A stretch of 64,000 nt of DNA from CAZGMJ01 sp964526785. Lineage in GTDB: Bacteria; Planctomycetota; Phycisphaerae; Sedimentisphaerales; Anaerobacaceae. The position numbers and the translations under genes are program-made. Below the pieces are notes generated by a model that saw only the letters and a list, made by a program, of their open reading frames with translations, ran no database searches and was not told where the DNA came from. Of this stretch, positions 26,266 to 34,482 are shown one piece after another (position 1 is the first letter of the stretch; the number at the start of each line of letters is the position of its first letter). Where the stretch lies: the NCBI GenBank assembly GCA_964526785.1, contig CAZGMJ010000029.1:1-64000 (forward strand). The letters are read 5' to 3'.

Positions 26266-27251
26266 CTCTTGCCTCCCATACGGGATTTCTCCTTTTCCTT
26301 CTTCATGGCATCGGTCTCAATGCCTGTGATCTGTACAAAGACGTCCTCAAGCGACGGTGTCACTTTTCGTGCTTCGGAAACTTGTACGCCATGTTCTTCG
26401 AGGAAGCGCACCACTGCTCCGGCGAGAATCGGTCTTCCTGCTTCAATTCGAATAAGATATTTCTGTGCAAAAGTGAAATTCATGTCCTGAAAAGATTCAA
26501 CCAGTTTATTCTTTATGTTATTATCAGCATTTGTGCATACAATTTGTACGACATTCTTGTTCTGGAACGGTTGGAGTAAATTTTCAACTGTATCGGTTTT
26601 CGCTATATGTCCGGCGACGATAAAGGCAATGCGATCGCACAGGCGCTGAGCCTCCTCGATATAATGCGTGGTAAGAAAGATCGTAGTGCCGGATTGGTGC
26701 AAATCGGCGATTAGCTGACGCAGGTGCCGGGCGCTCGCCACATCAAGGCCGGTGGTAGGTTCGTCGAGAAAGAGAATTTCGGGCTGATGTATGATTCCGG
26801 CTGCGATGGTGAGCTTGCGTTTCATCCCCCTGGAATAGCCGCCGAACTTGCGATTCGCCGCATCTGTCAGGCCAAACATGCCCAGCAGTTGCCTGGCCCT
26901 GATGCGCCTCTGCTCTTTTGTCAATCCATGAAGCGCCGCGCAAAAGCAGAGGTTATCGAAGCCTGTCAGTTCGGGATAGAGATTGCTCTCATCGGCCACG
27001 ACCCCGATAAGATGCTGAGCGGACCGAGCTTTACGAATGCAGTCAATACCGCCAATGCGGATATCTCCGGCGTCGGGGCGCGCCAGCCCTGTAAGCATGT
27101 TGATGGTTGTGGTTTTACCCGCTCCGTTCGGCCCCAAAAAGCCGAACAACTCGCCGGACTTCACAGAAAAAGAAATGCCGTCAACCGCTTTTGTATCGCC
27201 GAAAGCTTTTACAAGTCCCTCAACTTCGATAAAATTGTCATCCTTTTTCAT
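26262..27251 (-). CDS. ABC transporter ATP-binding protein
   Basis: This 329-residue ATPase has Walker A GPNGAGKTTTINML, a signature region GGYSRGMKRKL, Walker B ILFLDEPTTGLD and the switch histidine in FLTTHYIEEA. The length beyond about 240 is a C-terminal DUF4162-like extension common in drug/lipid exporter ATPases (NatA/CcmA type). It overlaps the permease start by four bases, so the two are translationally coupled. The gene starts 23 bases after the winged-helix gene and belongs to the same operon. Confidence 0.95.
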   Translation of the reverse strand: MKKDDNFIEVEGLVKAFGDTKAVDGISFSVKSGELFGFLGPNGAGKTTTINMLTGLARPDAGDIRIGGIDCIRKARSAQHLIGVVADESNLYPELTGFDNLCFCAALHGLTKEQRRIRARQLLGMFGLTDAANRKFGGYSRGMKRKLTIAAGIIHQPEILFLDEPTTGLDVASARHLRQLIADLHQSGTTIFLTTHYIEEAQRLCDRIAFIVAGHIAKTDTVENLLQPFQNKNVVQIVCTNADNNIKNKLVESFQDMNFTFAQKYLIRIEAGRPILAGAVVRFLEEHGVQVSEARKVTPSLEDVFVQITGIETDAMKKEKEKSRMGGKR

Positions 27252-27274
27252 ATGCTTGCTCGAGAGATAGTTTT

Positions 27275-27622
27275 TTATGAAGCGGCTGTAATTTCATATG
27301 TGCCTTGATCCTGTTTCCACTCCCGATGTATCAAGCCCTGAGACTCCAGGTTCTTCAACATACTTGCAATATCCTCCAATTCATACGGCATTAGGTCTGC
27401 GATTTCAGTTTGCAGCTTTGGACCGCCGTCTTGGCGCAGCATGGATAAAAGCTGACGTTCCTCAGGGGGTAGTGTTTCCCTTTCTCTGCTCCTCAAGCCG
27501 TCGGAAGCTAATCTTGTGCGGTGAATAAGCCAAATCAGAAGAATCAAGACGATAATAAAGGCCGCTACATATACGGCGATCATCCATGGCTCGCCGAGAT
27601 GATTGTAATGTGGATGTCGCAT
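27275..27622 (-). CDS. Membrane-anchored winged-helix protein
   Basis: This 115-residue protein has one N-terminal transmembrane helix (about 15-34, IAVYVAAFIIVLILLIWLI) followed by a cytoplasmic winged-helix-like domain (about 50-112). The latter includes LPPEERQLLSMLRQDGG, TEIADLMPYELEDIASMLKN and LESQGLIHREW. It resembles MarR-like domains fused to membrane anchors and could sense a membrane or transporter state; no family was confirmed. A strong GGAGG lies five bases before the ATG. An ATATACT half-site like that of the ArsR palindrome lies about 25 bases upstream. Confidence 0.72.
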   Translation of the reverse strand: MRHPHYNHLGEPWMIAVYVAAFIIVLILLIWLIHRTRLASDGLRSRERETLPPEERQLLSMLRQDGGPKLQTEIADLMPYELEDIASMLKNLESQGLIHREWKQDQGTYEITAAS

Positions 27623-27651
27623 AATTACCTCCGTTCAGATTTTATCATATA

Positions 27652-27972
27652 CTAAACAGTAATAACCTTGTCTGAATTGCAGACGACTTTATACTGATCC
27701 TTCAAAGTTGAAAGCGGACAGATTTCTGAGCCCTCGGAATTTCGTAATTTCAGACATGCTCCACATGCCAGAAACTCGCCGCCGGCATCCATCACTTTTT
27801 GTGCCTGGCCTTTTACATCGAACTGAGAATCTTCGATCTTGTCGATATCCACGCCTTTGCCGGACAGAAAGACGCGCACCTGGTCTCCCTGCTGAAGGCT
27901 GTAGAGTGCAAGACGCAAGGCGTTAAAAACAGTTTCAGGTTCGGTTTGCGTAACAATTATTCCAAGGTTCAT
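27652..27972 (-). CDS. DsrE-family sulfur-relay-like protein
   Basis: This 106-residue DsrE/DsrF-like protein contains MNLGIIVTQTEPETVFNALRLALY, a VRVFLSGKGVDI strand-loop and FLACGACLKLR, which supplies the conserved cysteine used for persulfide carriage in the family. ATG 27972 is chosen because GGAGA precedes it and because it begins two bases after the arsR stop. Translational coupling with arsR is likely. The context suggests a sulfur-, thiol- or metalloid-linked function for the operon (inference). Confidence 0.85.
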   Translation of the reverse strand: MNLGIIVTQTEPETVFNALRLALYSLQQGDQVRVFLSGKGVDIDKIEDSQFDVKGQAQKVMDAGGEFLACGACLKLRNSEGSEICPLSTLKDQYKVVCNSDKVITV

Positions 27973-27974
27973 GA

Positions 27975-28310
27975 TCAATCTCCTTCTTGTTGACAAAAAT
28001 TTGATGTGCCAGACTGCTCTTTGGCAGCACCGTGACATCCTGCAAGTAGTTTGTTGATTTCCGCTTTCCAGGTCCGGACCGTTTCTTCATCCAAACTGTA
28101 GTGTACGAAGTACCCTTTCTTTTCGGAAACGACCAGACCGGCGGCTTTGAGTATCCGCAAGTGCTGAGAAACAGCACCCGGCGTGATGCCAAGCCTTCTC
28201 GATAGCGCTCCAACGCAGAAAGCCTTTTCACAGAGCAGTCGAATAATTCTAACACGGGTATCAACGCCGAGGACTTTGCTTATCTCTGCTATTTTGCGAT
28301 CCTGATCCAT
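27975..28310 (-). CDS. ArsR-family repressor
   Basis: This 111-residue winged-helix regulator has the ArsR fold: VDTRVRIIRLLCEKAFCVGAL then SRRLGITPGAVSQHLRILKAAGLV (recognition helix) and a YFVHYSLDEE wing. Cys27 and Cys32 lie in the helix that holds the metal/thiol site in ArsR (compare ELCVCDL), and the C-terminus adds Cys92, His93 and Cys106. It could sense a metal, metalloid or reactive sulfur species. It is first in a six-gene operon and has a perfect palindrome 17 bases upstream, so autoregulation is expected. Confidence 0.92.
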   Translation of the reverse strand: MDQDRKIAEISKVLGVDTRVRIIRLLCEKAFCVGALSRRLGITPGAVSQHLRILKAAGLVVSEKKGYFVHYSLDEETVRTWKAEINKLLAGCHGAAKEQSGTSNFCQQEGD

Positions 28311-28326
28311 AGTTTTAGCCCTGTTA

Positions 28327-28344
28327 AGTATATTTGCATATACT
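28327..28344 (-). promoter_or_regulatory. Palindromic operator before arsR
   Basis: AGTATAT-TTGC-ATATACT is a perfect 7-bp inverted repeat with a 4-base spacer, extending to ten pairs with one mismatch. It lies 17 bases upstream of the arsR start. On the minus strand it contains TATACT, a likely -10 box, so a bound repressor would block transcription. The rest of the divergent spacer (28311-28622) is AT-rich with nothing else recognised. Confidence 0.65.
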
Positions 28345-28622
28345 AAAACAAATGTGGCAATCGATCAATATCATTTAAGAAGATTTGACAAAGGATCGCT
28401 TACGATAATCGTTTAGGTGTAGTTTTTCATAACTTCAACGATGTCTCTTTAGCATTTGAATCTTCTATGTGACTCGTGCTTTGATTGTCTAGCAATCGAG
28501 ACTGCCTGCTATGCTACTGGCTAAAAGCAATATGTACAGGCCTCGCGGGCGAAGGTATGATATATGTGTAGTGTTTGACGAGAGTGGTGTATTTTACCAT
28601 AAATAAATTGAGAGATTAAGCT

Positions 28623-29231
28623 ATGTTGGCAAAGATAAAAAAGGTTTTGAATTGCAGTTTTCTTAGTTGTGTCATCGGCATTCTTTTAACATTGTCGGGC
28701 TGCACGGAAAATGAAAAGGCGACGGCCGAGGCGGAACTGGATGTCTACCGAGAAATGAGCGCCGTGGAACAGCAGCGGCAGGATCTGGCAGCGCAGATCG
28801 AGCAAAAAGAGGAGCAGATGCGCAAGCTGGCCGGAGAATACGGGGCGGGGCACCTCGACAGCCGCCTGCAGATGCAACTCGAACGGGTAGCGGCATTGAC
28901 ACAGGAACTGGTAAAGGTTGAGGCGCAGCGAACGAGGCTGGAGGCGCGGGTGGAGGTTCTCGACTCCATCAGTTCCAAGAGCGTCGAGCAGCACAATCAG
29001 TTGGAGCAGGCGAATCTGGAATTGGAGATGGCGAGGGCGTACGAGTCGCGGATGCGGGAGCTTATGAGGAAAGCAGATGCCGAGGCGGTGGAACTGGGGC
29101 GCAAGCAGATGGCCCTGGGCGATCTGGAGGAGGAGTTGGCGGCAGCTCGGGACAAGTACGAGCACCTGACACAGCGCATCAAAGAGATAGAGGCCCGGCC
29201 GAAGAAGGCGGCGAAGAAGTGGCCCTGGTAA
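28623..29231 (+). CDS. Coiled-coil lipoprotein
   Basis: This 202-residue lipoprotein has lipobox LTLSGC (Cys27). It then consists almost wholly of Glu/Gln/Lys/Arg-rich heptads (about 35-195), such as EQQRQDLAAQIEQKEEQM and EELAAARDKYEHLTQRIKE, predicting a long coiled coil. It ends in a basic KKAAKKWPW tail. No enzymatic motif is seen. It lies 35 bases before the TIGR00266 gene on the same strand. A structural envelope role is likely but unproven. Confidence 0.75.
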   Translation: MLAKIKKVLNCSFLSCVIGILLTLSGCTENEKATAEAELDVYREMSAVEQQRQDLAAQIEQKEEQMRKLAGEYGAGHLDSRLQMQLERVAALTQELVKVEAQRTRLEARVEVLDSISSKSVEQHNQLEQANLELEMARAYESRMRELMRKADAEAVELGRKQMALGDLEEELAAARDKYEHLTQRIKEIEARPKKAAKKWPW

Positions 29232-29266
29232 GGTTCGACTGTATATTATTGTAAGGAGACCGTTGT

Positions 29267-29941
29267 ATGCAGCATGAAATACTGTATAAGCCCTCGTACT
29301 CGCTGTTGCGTGTTTCGCTCGAACAGGGAGAGGAAGTCTGTGCCGAATCCGGCGCGATGGTCAGTATGTCGAGCGGAATTGAAATAAAGACCGCGGCCAA
29401 GGGGGGCGTTTTCGGAGCCCTCAAGCGAAGCGTGCTGGGTGGAGAGAGCTTCTTTGTCAATACGTTCCGGGCCGAGGTGGCCGGCGAGGTGACTTTTGCG
29501 CCGTCGCTGCCGGGCGACCTGTTTGCCATCGATCTCAAAGGGCAGACGCTGTTCACACAGTCGGGAGCGTATATTGCGGCACCGCCGGAAGTGAACGTAG
29601 ATACCAAATGGGGCGGGGGCAAGACGTTCTTCTCCAGGGAAGGGCTTTTCCTGCTCAAGATCAGCGGGACGGGGACCGTCTTTCTCTCGAGCTACGGGGC
29701 AATCCATGAAGTGGAACTTCAGGCCGGGCAGAAGTATACGGTGGATACCGGCCACATGGTGGCCTTTGATGAGAGTGTAAATTATAACGTCAAGCGGGTC
29801 GGCGGCTTGAAGTCGACGCTGTTCAGCGGAGAGGGACTGGTCTGCGAGCTTACCGGTCCGGGCAAGATTCTGATTCAGACTCGCAGCGCCGATGCTTTCC
29901 TGTCGTGGCTGGTGCCGCAGTTGCCGAAGCGCGGCGATTAG
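29267..29941 (+). CDS. TIGR00266/AIM24-family protein
   Basis: This 224-residue double beta-helix protein belongs to the TIGR00266 (DUF124, AIM24-like) family. Markers are AESGAMVSMSSGIEIKT, the LGGESFFVNTF motif, GAYIAAPPEVNVDT and a C-terminal GEGLVCELTGPGKILIQTR. The cellular role of the family in bacteria is not well defined. AAGGAGA lies before the ATG. It may be co-transcribed with the coiled-coil lipoprotein upstream. Confidence 0.9.
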   Translation: MQHEILYKPSYSLLRVSLEQGEEVCAESGAMVSMSSGIEIKTAAKGGVFGALKRSVLGGESFFVNTFRAEVAGEVTFAPSLPGDLFAIDLKGQTLFTQSGAYIAAPPEVNVDTKWGGGKTFFSREGLFLLKISGTGTVFLSSYGAIHEVELQAGQKYTVDTGHMVAFDESVNYNVKRVGGLKSTLFSGEGLVCELTGPGKILIQTRSADAFLSWLVPQLPKRGD

Positions 29942-30037
29942 TCGAGGCGGTGGATTATTCGCGAGCAGCAATCGACCGACCTTCGGGTTACGGCGATTGC
30001 GCGCGGATGGTGTTCTATGTACGTGAGGAGAATGGGC

Positions 30038-31453
30038 ATGCGGAACTTGTTGAGGCTTTTGATCACGGCGGTGCTTTTGTCGTCTGCGCCATTGGCTGCG
30101 GCCGGTCCGATCAGCGGGCCGTTGCGGGTCCATCCGGAGAATCCACGGTATTTCGCGGATGGGTCGGGCAGGGCGATCTTTCTGGTTGGTTCGCATACCT
30201 GGGCCAATTTTCAAGAGCGCGGGGTCGAAGGGCAAACGCCCGATTTCGACTACGAGGCATATCTGGATTTCCTGGTCGACCACGGACATAACTTCATGCG
30301 GATGTGGCGGTGGGAGCATGCGAAATGGATGCAGTTCGTATCGGACGACACGCCGATTCGCTATGCGCCGATGGCGTATATGCGAACCGGTCCCGGCAAT
30401 GCGTTAGACGGCAAGCCCAGATTCGACCTGACGAAATTCAACCAGGCGTATTTCGAACGGATGCGCGAGCGTGTTGTTGCGGCGGGCAAGCGGGGGATAT
30501 ACGTCAGCGTGATGCTGTTTCAGGGTTTCAGCATCGAGCAGAAAGGCACCAAGGGCGTCGATCCAAAGAAGGGCAACGCCTGGGAGGGCCATCCTTTCAA
30601 CGCGAAGAACAATATCAACGGCGTTAACGGTGACATCAACGGCAATGGGGAGGGCGAAGAGACGCATACACTGGCCAGCCCCGAAGTCCTGCGGCTTCAG
30701 GAAGCCTACGTTCGCAAGGTTATTGATACGCTGAACGATCTGGACAATGTGCTCTACGAAGTATCCAACGAGAGTCACGCGGCTTCGACCAAGTGGCAGT
30801 ATCATATCATCAAGTTCGTCAAGAAGTACGAGCAGGGCAAGGCACAACAGCATCCGGTGGGGATGAGTTTTCAGTGGGGCAGGAACAAGGGAACGAATGC
30901 GAACCTCTTCGAGAGTCCGGCGGACTGGATTTGTCCGAACGGCGGACAATTCCTAAGCGATCCGCCGGCCAGCAAGGGCAGCAAGATCGTTATTGTGGAC
31001 ACGGACCACATCAAGCCGTGGGACAGCGATCCGAGTTGGGTGTGGAAGAATCTGCTCAGAGGCAACCATTTCATCCTGATGGACAGCTACCGCGACTTTC
31101 GTATCGGGGCGCCGGCACAGATAGACTCCAAGCACGAGCCAACACGTGCGGCGATGGGGTACGCTCGCAGGCTGACTGAGACAGTAGCTTTGCATGCGAT
31201 GGCGCCGACCGGGGACGCCGCTTCGACGGGGTATTGTCTGGCCGATCCTGGGCGCGAGTATCTGGTCTATCGACCAGCCAAAGCCGGCCCGAAGATCAGG
31301 ATGAAGATTGCAGCAGGGCGGTACACCGCCACATGGATTGACGCATCGAATAGCAAACACAACCCGTTGGGGACGGTGAAGGTCGAGGGGGGCGAGCACA
31401 GCTTCGTACTGGATGGCAAGAGGCCCATGCTGTTGCATCTCAAGCGCAAATAA
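30038..31453 (+). CDS. Secreted glycosidase-like protein (DUF4038-type)
   Basis: This 471-residue exported protein has signal peptide MRNLLRLLITAVLLSSAPLA and a TIM-barrel-like body. The body begins PLRVHPENPRYFADGSG, followed by FLVGSHTWANF, HGHNFMRMWRWEHAKW and VLYEVSNESHA, in which Glu of NES is a plausible catalytic acid. The C-terminal beta domain (about 385-471) resembles the putative collagen-binding domain often paired with this barrel. A glycan-hydrolase role is inferred; the substrate is unknown. GAGGAGA gives proper spacing only to ATG 30038, not to the ATGs at 30017 and 30032. Confidence 0.78.
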   Translation: MRNLLRLLITAVLLSSAPLAAAGPISGPLRVHPENPRYFADGSGRAIFLVGSHTWANFQERGVEGQTPDFDYEAYLDFLVDHGHNFMRMWRWEHAKWMQFVSDDTPIRYAPMAYMRTGPGNALDGKPRFDLTKFNQAYFERMRERVVAAGKRGIYVSVMLFQGFSIEQKGTKGVDPKKGNAWEGHPFNAKNNINGVNGDINGNGEGEETHTLASPEVLRLQEAYVRKVIDTLNDLDNVLYEVSNESHAASTKWQYHIIKFVKKYEQGKAQQHPVGMSFQWGRNKGTNANLFESPADWICPNGGQFLSDPPASKGSKIVIVDTDHIKPWDSDPSWVWKNLLRGNHFILMDSYRDFRIGAPAQIDSKHEPTRAAMGYARRLTETVALHAMAPTGDAASTGYCLADPGREYLVYRPAKAGPKIRMKIAAGRYTATWIDASNSKHNPLGTVKVEGGEHSFVLDGKRPMLLHLKRK

Positions 31454-31543
31454 CCCACGGCCCGTTTTTGCAGGTCTGCGACTGCGATGCGGTGGCTTCC
31501 GGCTGTTTCTTGAGTATCTGAGGTTACGCTTTGGGTGAACCGG

Positions 31544-32968
31544 TTATTTCCTCGGTATCTCGGGCACATTCCTGCGCGGCAACCATTGAGCCATTCTATT
31601 CTTCACAGCGGCGTGTTGCGGATCGCTCGCCAGGTTGTTCCACTCCAGCGGATCCTGATCATGGTCGTACAATTCTTCCGTGCCGTCACTGTAGCGGATA
31701 TATCGCCAGCGTTTGTCGCGCAGCGAGTGATTATTACGCCCGTGTGTAGTGAGGGCGGGCCGATCCCATTGTGCCTGCGGATTTCTCAACAGCGGCACCA
31801 GACTCCTGCCTTCGAGTTCGGGCTTTGGCTTGAGGCCGCAAAGTTCGATCAAAGTCGGGTAGATGTCCAGCATGGTGACCGGACGGCCGCACTTCTGGTT
31901 TGCCCTGGTCAGGCCCGGCACAACGGCCATGAGCACATTGTGTGTGGCCTCTTCCCAGAGGGCGAATTTCCGCCAGTGGAGCTTCTCACCCAGATGCCAG
32001 CCATGATCGCTCCAGAGAATAATGATTGTGTTGTCCGCGTAGCGGCTCTCATTGAGGGCGTCGATCACTTTGCCAACGCAGGTGTCGACGAACGTGATGG
32101 ATGCAAGGTATCCCTGGACGGCTTTTCGCCATTGATTGTGCTGAGTTACCTTTCTGTGATCTCCCTGCGGCCGGGCCATCTTCCTGCCGGCCTCCGGGAC
32201 GTCATCGAGATCATCTTCTTTGACATTGGGCAGCGCTATCCTGTCCGCGGGGTACATATCGAAATATTTCTGCGGGGCGTACCAGGGCAGATGGGGGCGG
32301 AAGAAGCCGCATCCGAGGAAGAACGGCTTGTCGTGCCGCTTCTGTAATTCCGAGATAGCCCATTCGGCGACCTGATAATCGCCCATGGCGGGATCGTCTG
32401 CGTCGACCGGTCCCCAGTCAAAATGGGCGGTTCGTGGAATGCCGTTGAGCGGACGGTTTTTCGGCATCGGATCAGGGGGTTTGTTGCGGGTCTGGGAGGG
32501 GAAGTATTCCTGCCACGAGGGCGGGTCGGGGAATCCGCCGTGGTAGATCTTTCCGCCGCCGACAGCTCGATAGCCGTGCGCCATGAAATGCTGCGGGATG
32601 GTGACGGCGTCCGCAAGGACGGGCGATTTGCGCCACGGATTCGGGTTGTGGTAGACGCCCGAGGTGGATGGCAGGATTCCCGTCATGAGGCTGGCTCGCG
32701 ACGGGTTGCACGCCGGGGCCGAGCAGTGGGCGTTAGTGAATAGCACTCCCCTCGCTGCAAGGCGATCCAGATTCGGCGTCCTGACATCCGGATGGCCTCC
32801 GAGGCAGCCAATCCAGTCGTTGAGATCGTCGATTGCCATAAAGAGAACATTTGGCTTGCTGCCGGGCGGCTGTGCGCTGAGTATTGCAGGTGTTGAGAGA
32901 GTTGCAGCAGCGAGCCCAATCCGCTGCAAGAAAGCTCTTCGACTCATGTGCGGCGATGTTGCTTTCAT
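31544..32968 (-). CDS. Tat-exported sulfatase (iduronate-2-sulfatase-like)
   Basis: This 474-residue sulfatase has a twin-arginine signal (MSRRAFLQRIGLAAATL, from residue 8). Metal-site motif NVLFMAIDDLNDW is at about 40-52, and CNPSRASLMTG places the formylglycine precursor at Cys87 (C-x-P-x-R). Later motifs such as GKIYHGG, WSDHGWHLGEKLHW and LEGRSLVPLL match the iduronate-2-sulfatase-like branch. AAGGAG seven bases upstream supports the start. It converges on the glycosidase-like gene and extends the glycan-desulfation theme of the left part of the window. It should require a formylglycine-generating enzyme. Confidence 0.94.
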   Translation of the reverse strand: MKATSPHMSRRAFLQRIGLAAATLSTPAILSAQPPGSKPNVLFMAIDDLNDWIGCLGGHPDVRTPNLDRLAARGVLFTNAHCSAPACNPSRASLMTGILPSTSGVYHNPNPWRKSPVLADAVTIPQHFMAHGYRAVGGGKIYHGGFPDPPSWQEYFPSQTRNKPPDPMPKNRPLNGIPRTAHFDWGPVDADDPAMGDYQVAEWAISELQKRHDKPFFLGCGFFRPHLPWYAPQKYFDMYPADRIALPNVKEDDLDDVPEAGRKMARPQGDHRKVTQHNQWRKAVQGYLASITFVDTCVGKVIDALNESRYADNTIIILWSDHGWHLGEKLHWRKFALWEEATHNVLMAVVPGLTRANQKCGRPVTMLDIYPTLIELCGLKPKPELEGRSLVPLLRNPQAQWDRPALTTHGRNNHSLRDKRWRYIRYSDGTEELYDHDQDPLEWNNLASDPQHAAVKNRMAQWLPRRNVPEIPRK

Positions 32969-33410
32969 CTGTCGATCTCCTTACATGGCACAGTGAGGAA
33001 CCTGCCTTCAATAGAAGAGTATACGCAGGCTATCCGGAAATCTAACAATCCACCTCTGTGTCGTCAAGCGGGATTCATCGGGCAACAAAGCATCCGGGCG
33101 GGTCCGCGTGAGCTCTTTAATGTCTTGTACGACAACAGGTTACAGAGGTGGGGGGCTATGGTTCGTCGATATCAGATTATTCCTCAGAATCGGTTTCAAG
33201 GGTCATTCCGGCTGCACCAGGCTGCGAAGCCCACGGACATGCGCGTTCGGCGAAAGGGTCTGCCGAGTTGTCCCGGCACGCCCCCGACGCCTTCCCGTGT
33301 CAAGCCTTGTCCACTGCCTTTTCGCCCGCATTCGGTTCGAGAACAGTTGTGAAACCATTCGAGAAGCGTTTGTTTTCGTGGAAAGAAATTGAAAATCACG
33401 GGCAAAACAT
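32969..33410. other. Intergenic stretch before rplM
   Basis: No protein gene is supported. A GC-rich block (about 33070-33340) has several short self-complementary pieces but no match to a known RNA could be made by eye. The rplM promoter begins at 33411. Confidence 0.45.
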
Positions 33411-33438
33411 TTGACAACGGCCGCGATTTCGGTACAAT
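33411..33438 (+). promoter_or_regulatory. Promoter of rplM-rpsI
   Basis: TTGACA (33411-33416) and TACAAT (33433-33438) are separated by 16 bases, a near-consensus housekeeping promoter. Transcription would start near 33445, giving a short leader with AGGAG at 33461-33465. Confidence 0.8.
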
Positions 33439-33472
33439 TTCGTGTTTCCGGTAGTGTAGCAGGAGTTCCTGT

Positions 33473-33904
33473 ATGAAGACTTATATGGCGAAGAAGAACG
33501 AAGTTGAGCAGAAATGGCTGCTCGTGGACGCTGACGGCGCGGTTCTGGGTCGTATGGCGGCCGAGCTTGCCCCTATACTCATGGGCAAGACCAAGCCGCA
33601 GTATACGCCTCATGTGGATGTTGGCGATTATGTGGTGGTAGTGAACGCCGAGAAGGTGAAGCTGACGGGCAAGAAGAGCGTCCAGAAGCAATACGATTAC
33701 TATACGCACCATCCCGGCGGACATCGGTATGTTCGATACGAAGAGATGTTGAGCAGCAAGCCCGAGAGAGTTATTGAACTGGCCGTTCGGCGGATGTTGC
33801 CCAAGAACAAGCTGGGACGCCAGATGCTCAAGAAACTGAAGGTGTATCGCGGCCCGGACCACGAGCATCACGCGCAGCGGCCCGAGAGGATTGAACTGAG
33901 TTAA
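33473..33904 (+). CDS. rplM: 50S ribosomal protein L13
   Basis: This 143-residue ribosomal protein of the large subunit has the usual length. Motifs are WLLVDADGAVLGRMAAELA, the conserved GDYVVVVNAEKVKLTGKK, YYTHHPGGHRYV and the RMLPKNKLGRQMLKKLKVY helix. AGGAG seven bases before the ATG and a strong promoter support the start. It is followed directly by rpsI, the usual bacterial pair. Confidence 0.98.
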   Translation: MKTYMAKKNEVEQKWLLVDADGAVLGRMAAELAPILMGKTKPQYTPHVDVGDYVVVVNAEKVKLTGKKSVQKQYDYYTHHPGGHRYVRYEEMLSSKPERVIELAVRRMLPKNKLGRQMLKKLKVYRGPDHEHHAQRPERIELS

Positions 33905-33918
33905 GAAAGACTTTGACG

Positions 33919-34401
33919 ATGGCAGAAGTAACAATAGATAATCCTGAATTCGGTACGGTAGAAAAGGCGGCACCGGCGCCGCAGCCGGCGCCCCCCCGGC
34001 GGAGCGAACCCAAAAGCGGTTACTGGTGGGGGACGGGCAGACGCAAGAGTTCGGTTGCGCGAGTCCGGATCAAGCCGGGCAGCGGCAAACTCCTGATCAA
34101 CAAGAAGGAACTGGACGAGTACTTCAAGAGGGTGCAGGACCAGAACGCCGTTGTTGCGCCGCTGAAGGCCGTCAGTGCGGAAAAATCATTCGATGTCTTC
34201 ATCAATGTGCGCGGTGGAGGAACCACGGGGCAGTCTGGTGCGGCGCTTCTTGGCGTTGCTCGTGCGTTGAAGGAATACGATGAGAACTACGTGCAGGCAC
34301 TGCGCGAGAGCGGGCACCTGACTCGCGACCCGCGAATGGTCGAGCGGAAGAAGCCCGGACAGCGGGGCGCTAGGCGGAGGTTCCAGTTCTCGAAGCGTTG
34401 A
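33919..34401 (+). CDS. rpsI: 30S ribosomal protein S9, N-terminally extended
   Basis: This 160-residue small-subunit protein has its conserved core from about residue 33 (YWWGTGRRKSSVARVRIKPG) to the C-terminal GQRGARRRFQFSKR tail that reaches the P-site tRNA. Ahead of it is an extension of about 30 residues rich in Pro/Ala/Glu, absent from the roughly 130-residue E. coli protein. ATG 33919 is chosen over the in-frame TTG at 33913. It starts 14 bases after rplM and is followed by a terminator. Confidence 0.97.
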   Translation: MAEVTIDNPEFGTVEKAAPAPQPAPPRRSEPKSGYWWGTGRRKSSVARVRIKPGSGKLLINKKELDEYFKRVQDQNAVVAPLKAVSAEKSFDVFINVRGGGTTGQSGAALLGVARALKEYDENYVQALRESGHLTRDPRMVERKKPGQRGARRRFQFSKR

Positions 34402-34428
34402 TTTGTGGAATATCTTTCGGATTGTTAC

Positions 34429-34468
34429 AATGGCCGCCGAGACCTGATCTTCGCGGCCATTTTTGTTT
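34429..34468 (+). terminator. Terminator after rpsI
   Basis: AATGGCCGC pairs perfectly with GCGGCCATT (34429-34437 with 34453-34461) and runs into a T-rich tail. It closes the rplM-rpsI unit. A TACAAT hexamer at 34426-34431 overlaps its 5' arm and might be a -10 box for argC. Confidence 0.8.
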
Positions 34469-34482
34469 AGGGGTATATGCAT

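Noticed and set aside
28385..28409. TTGACA/GATAAT promoter in the arsR-lipoprotein spacer
   Set aside because: The spacing is only 13 bases, too short for a normal sigma-70 promoter.
33070..33340. GC-rich block that might be 6S, SRP or another stable RNA
   Set aside because: No SRP apical loop, tmRNA ends or 6S bubble could be placed, so no RNA call is justified.
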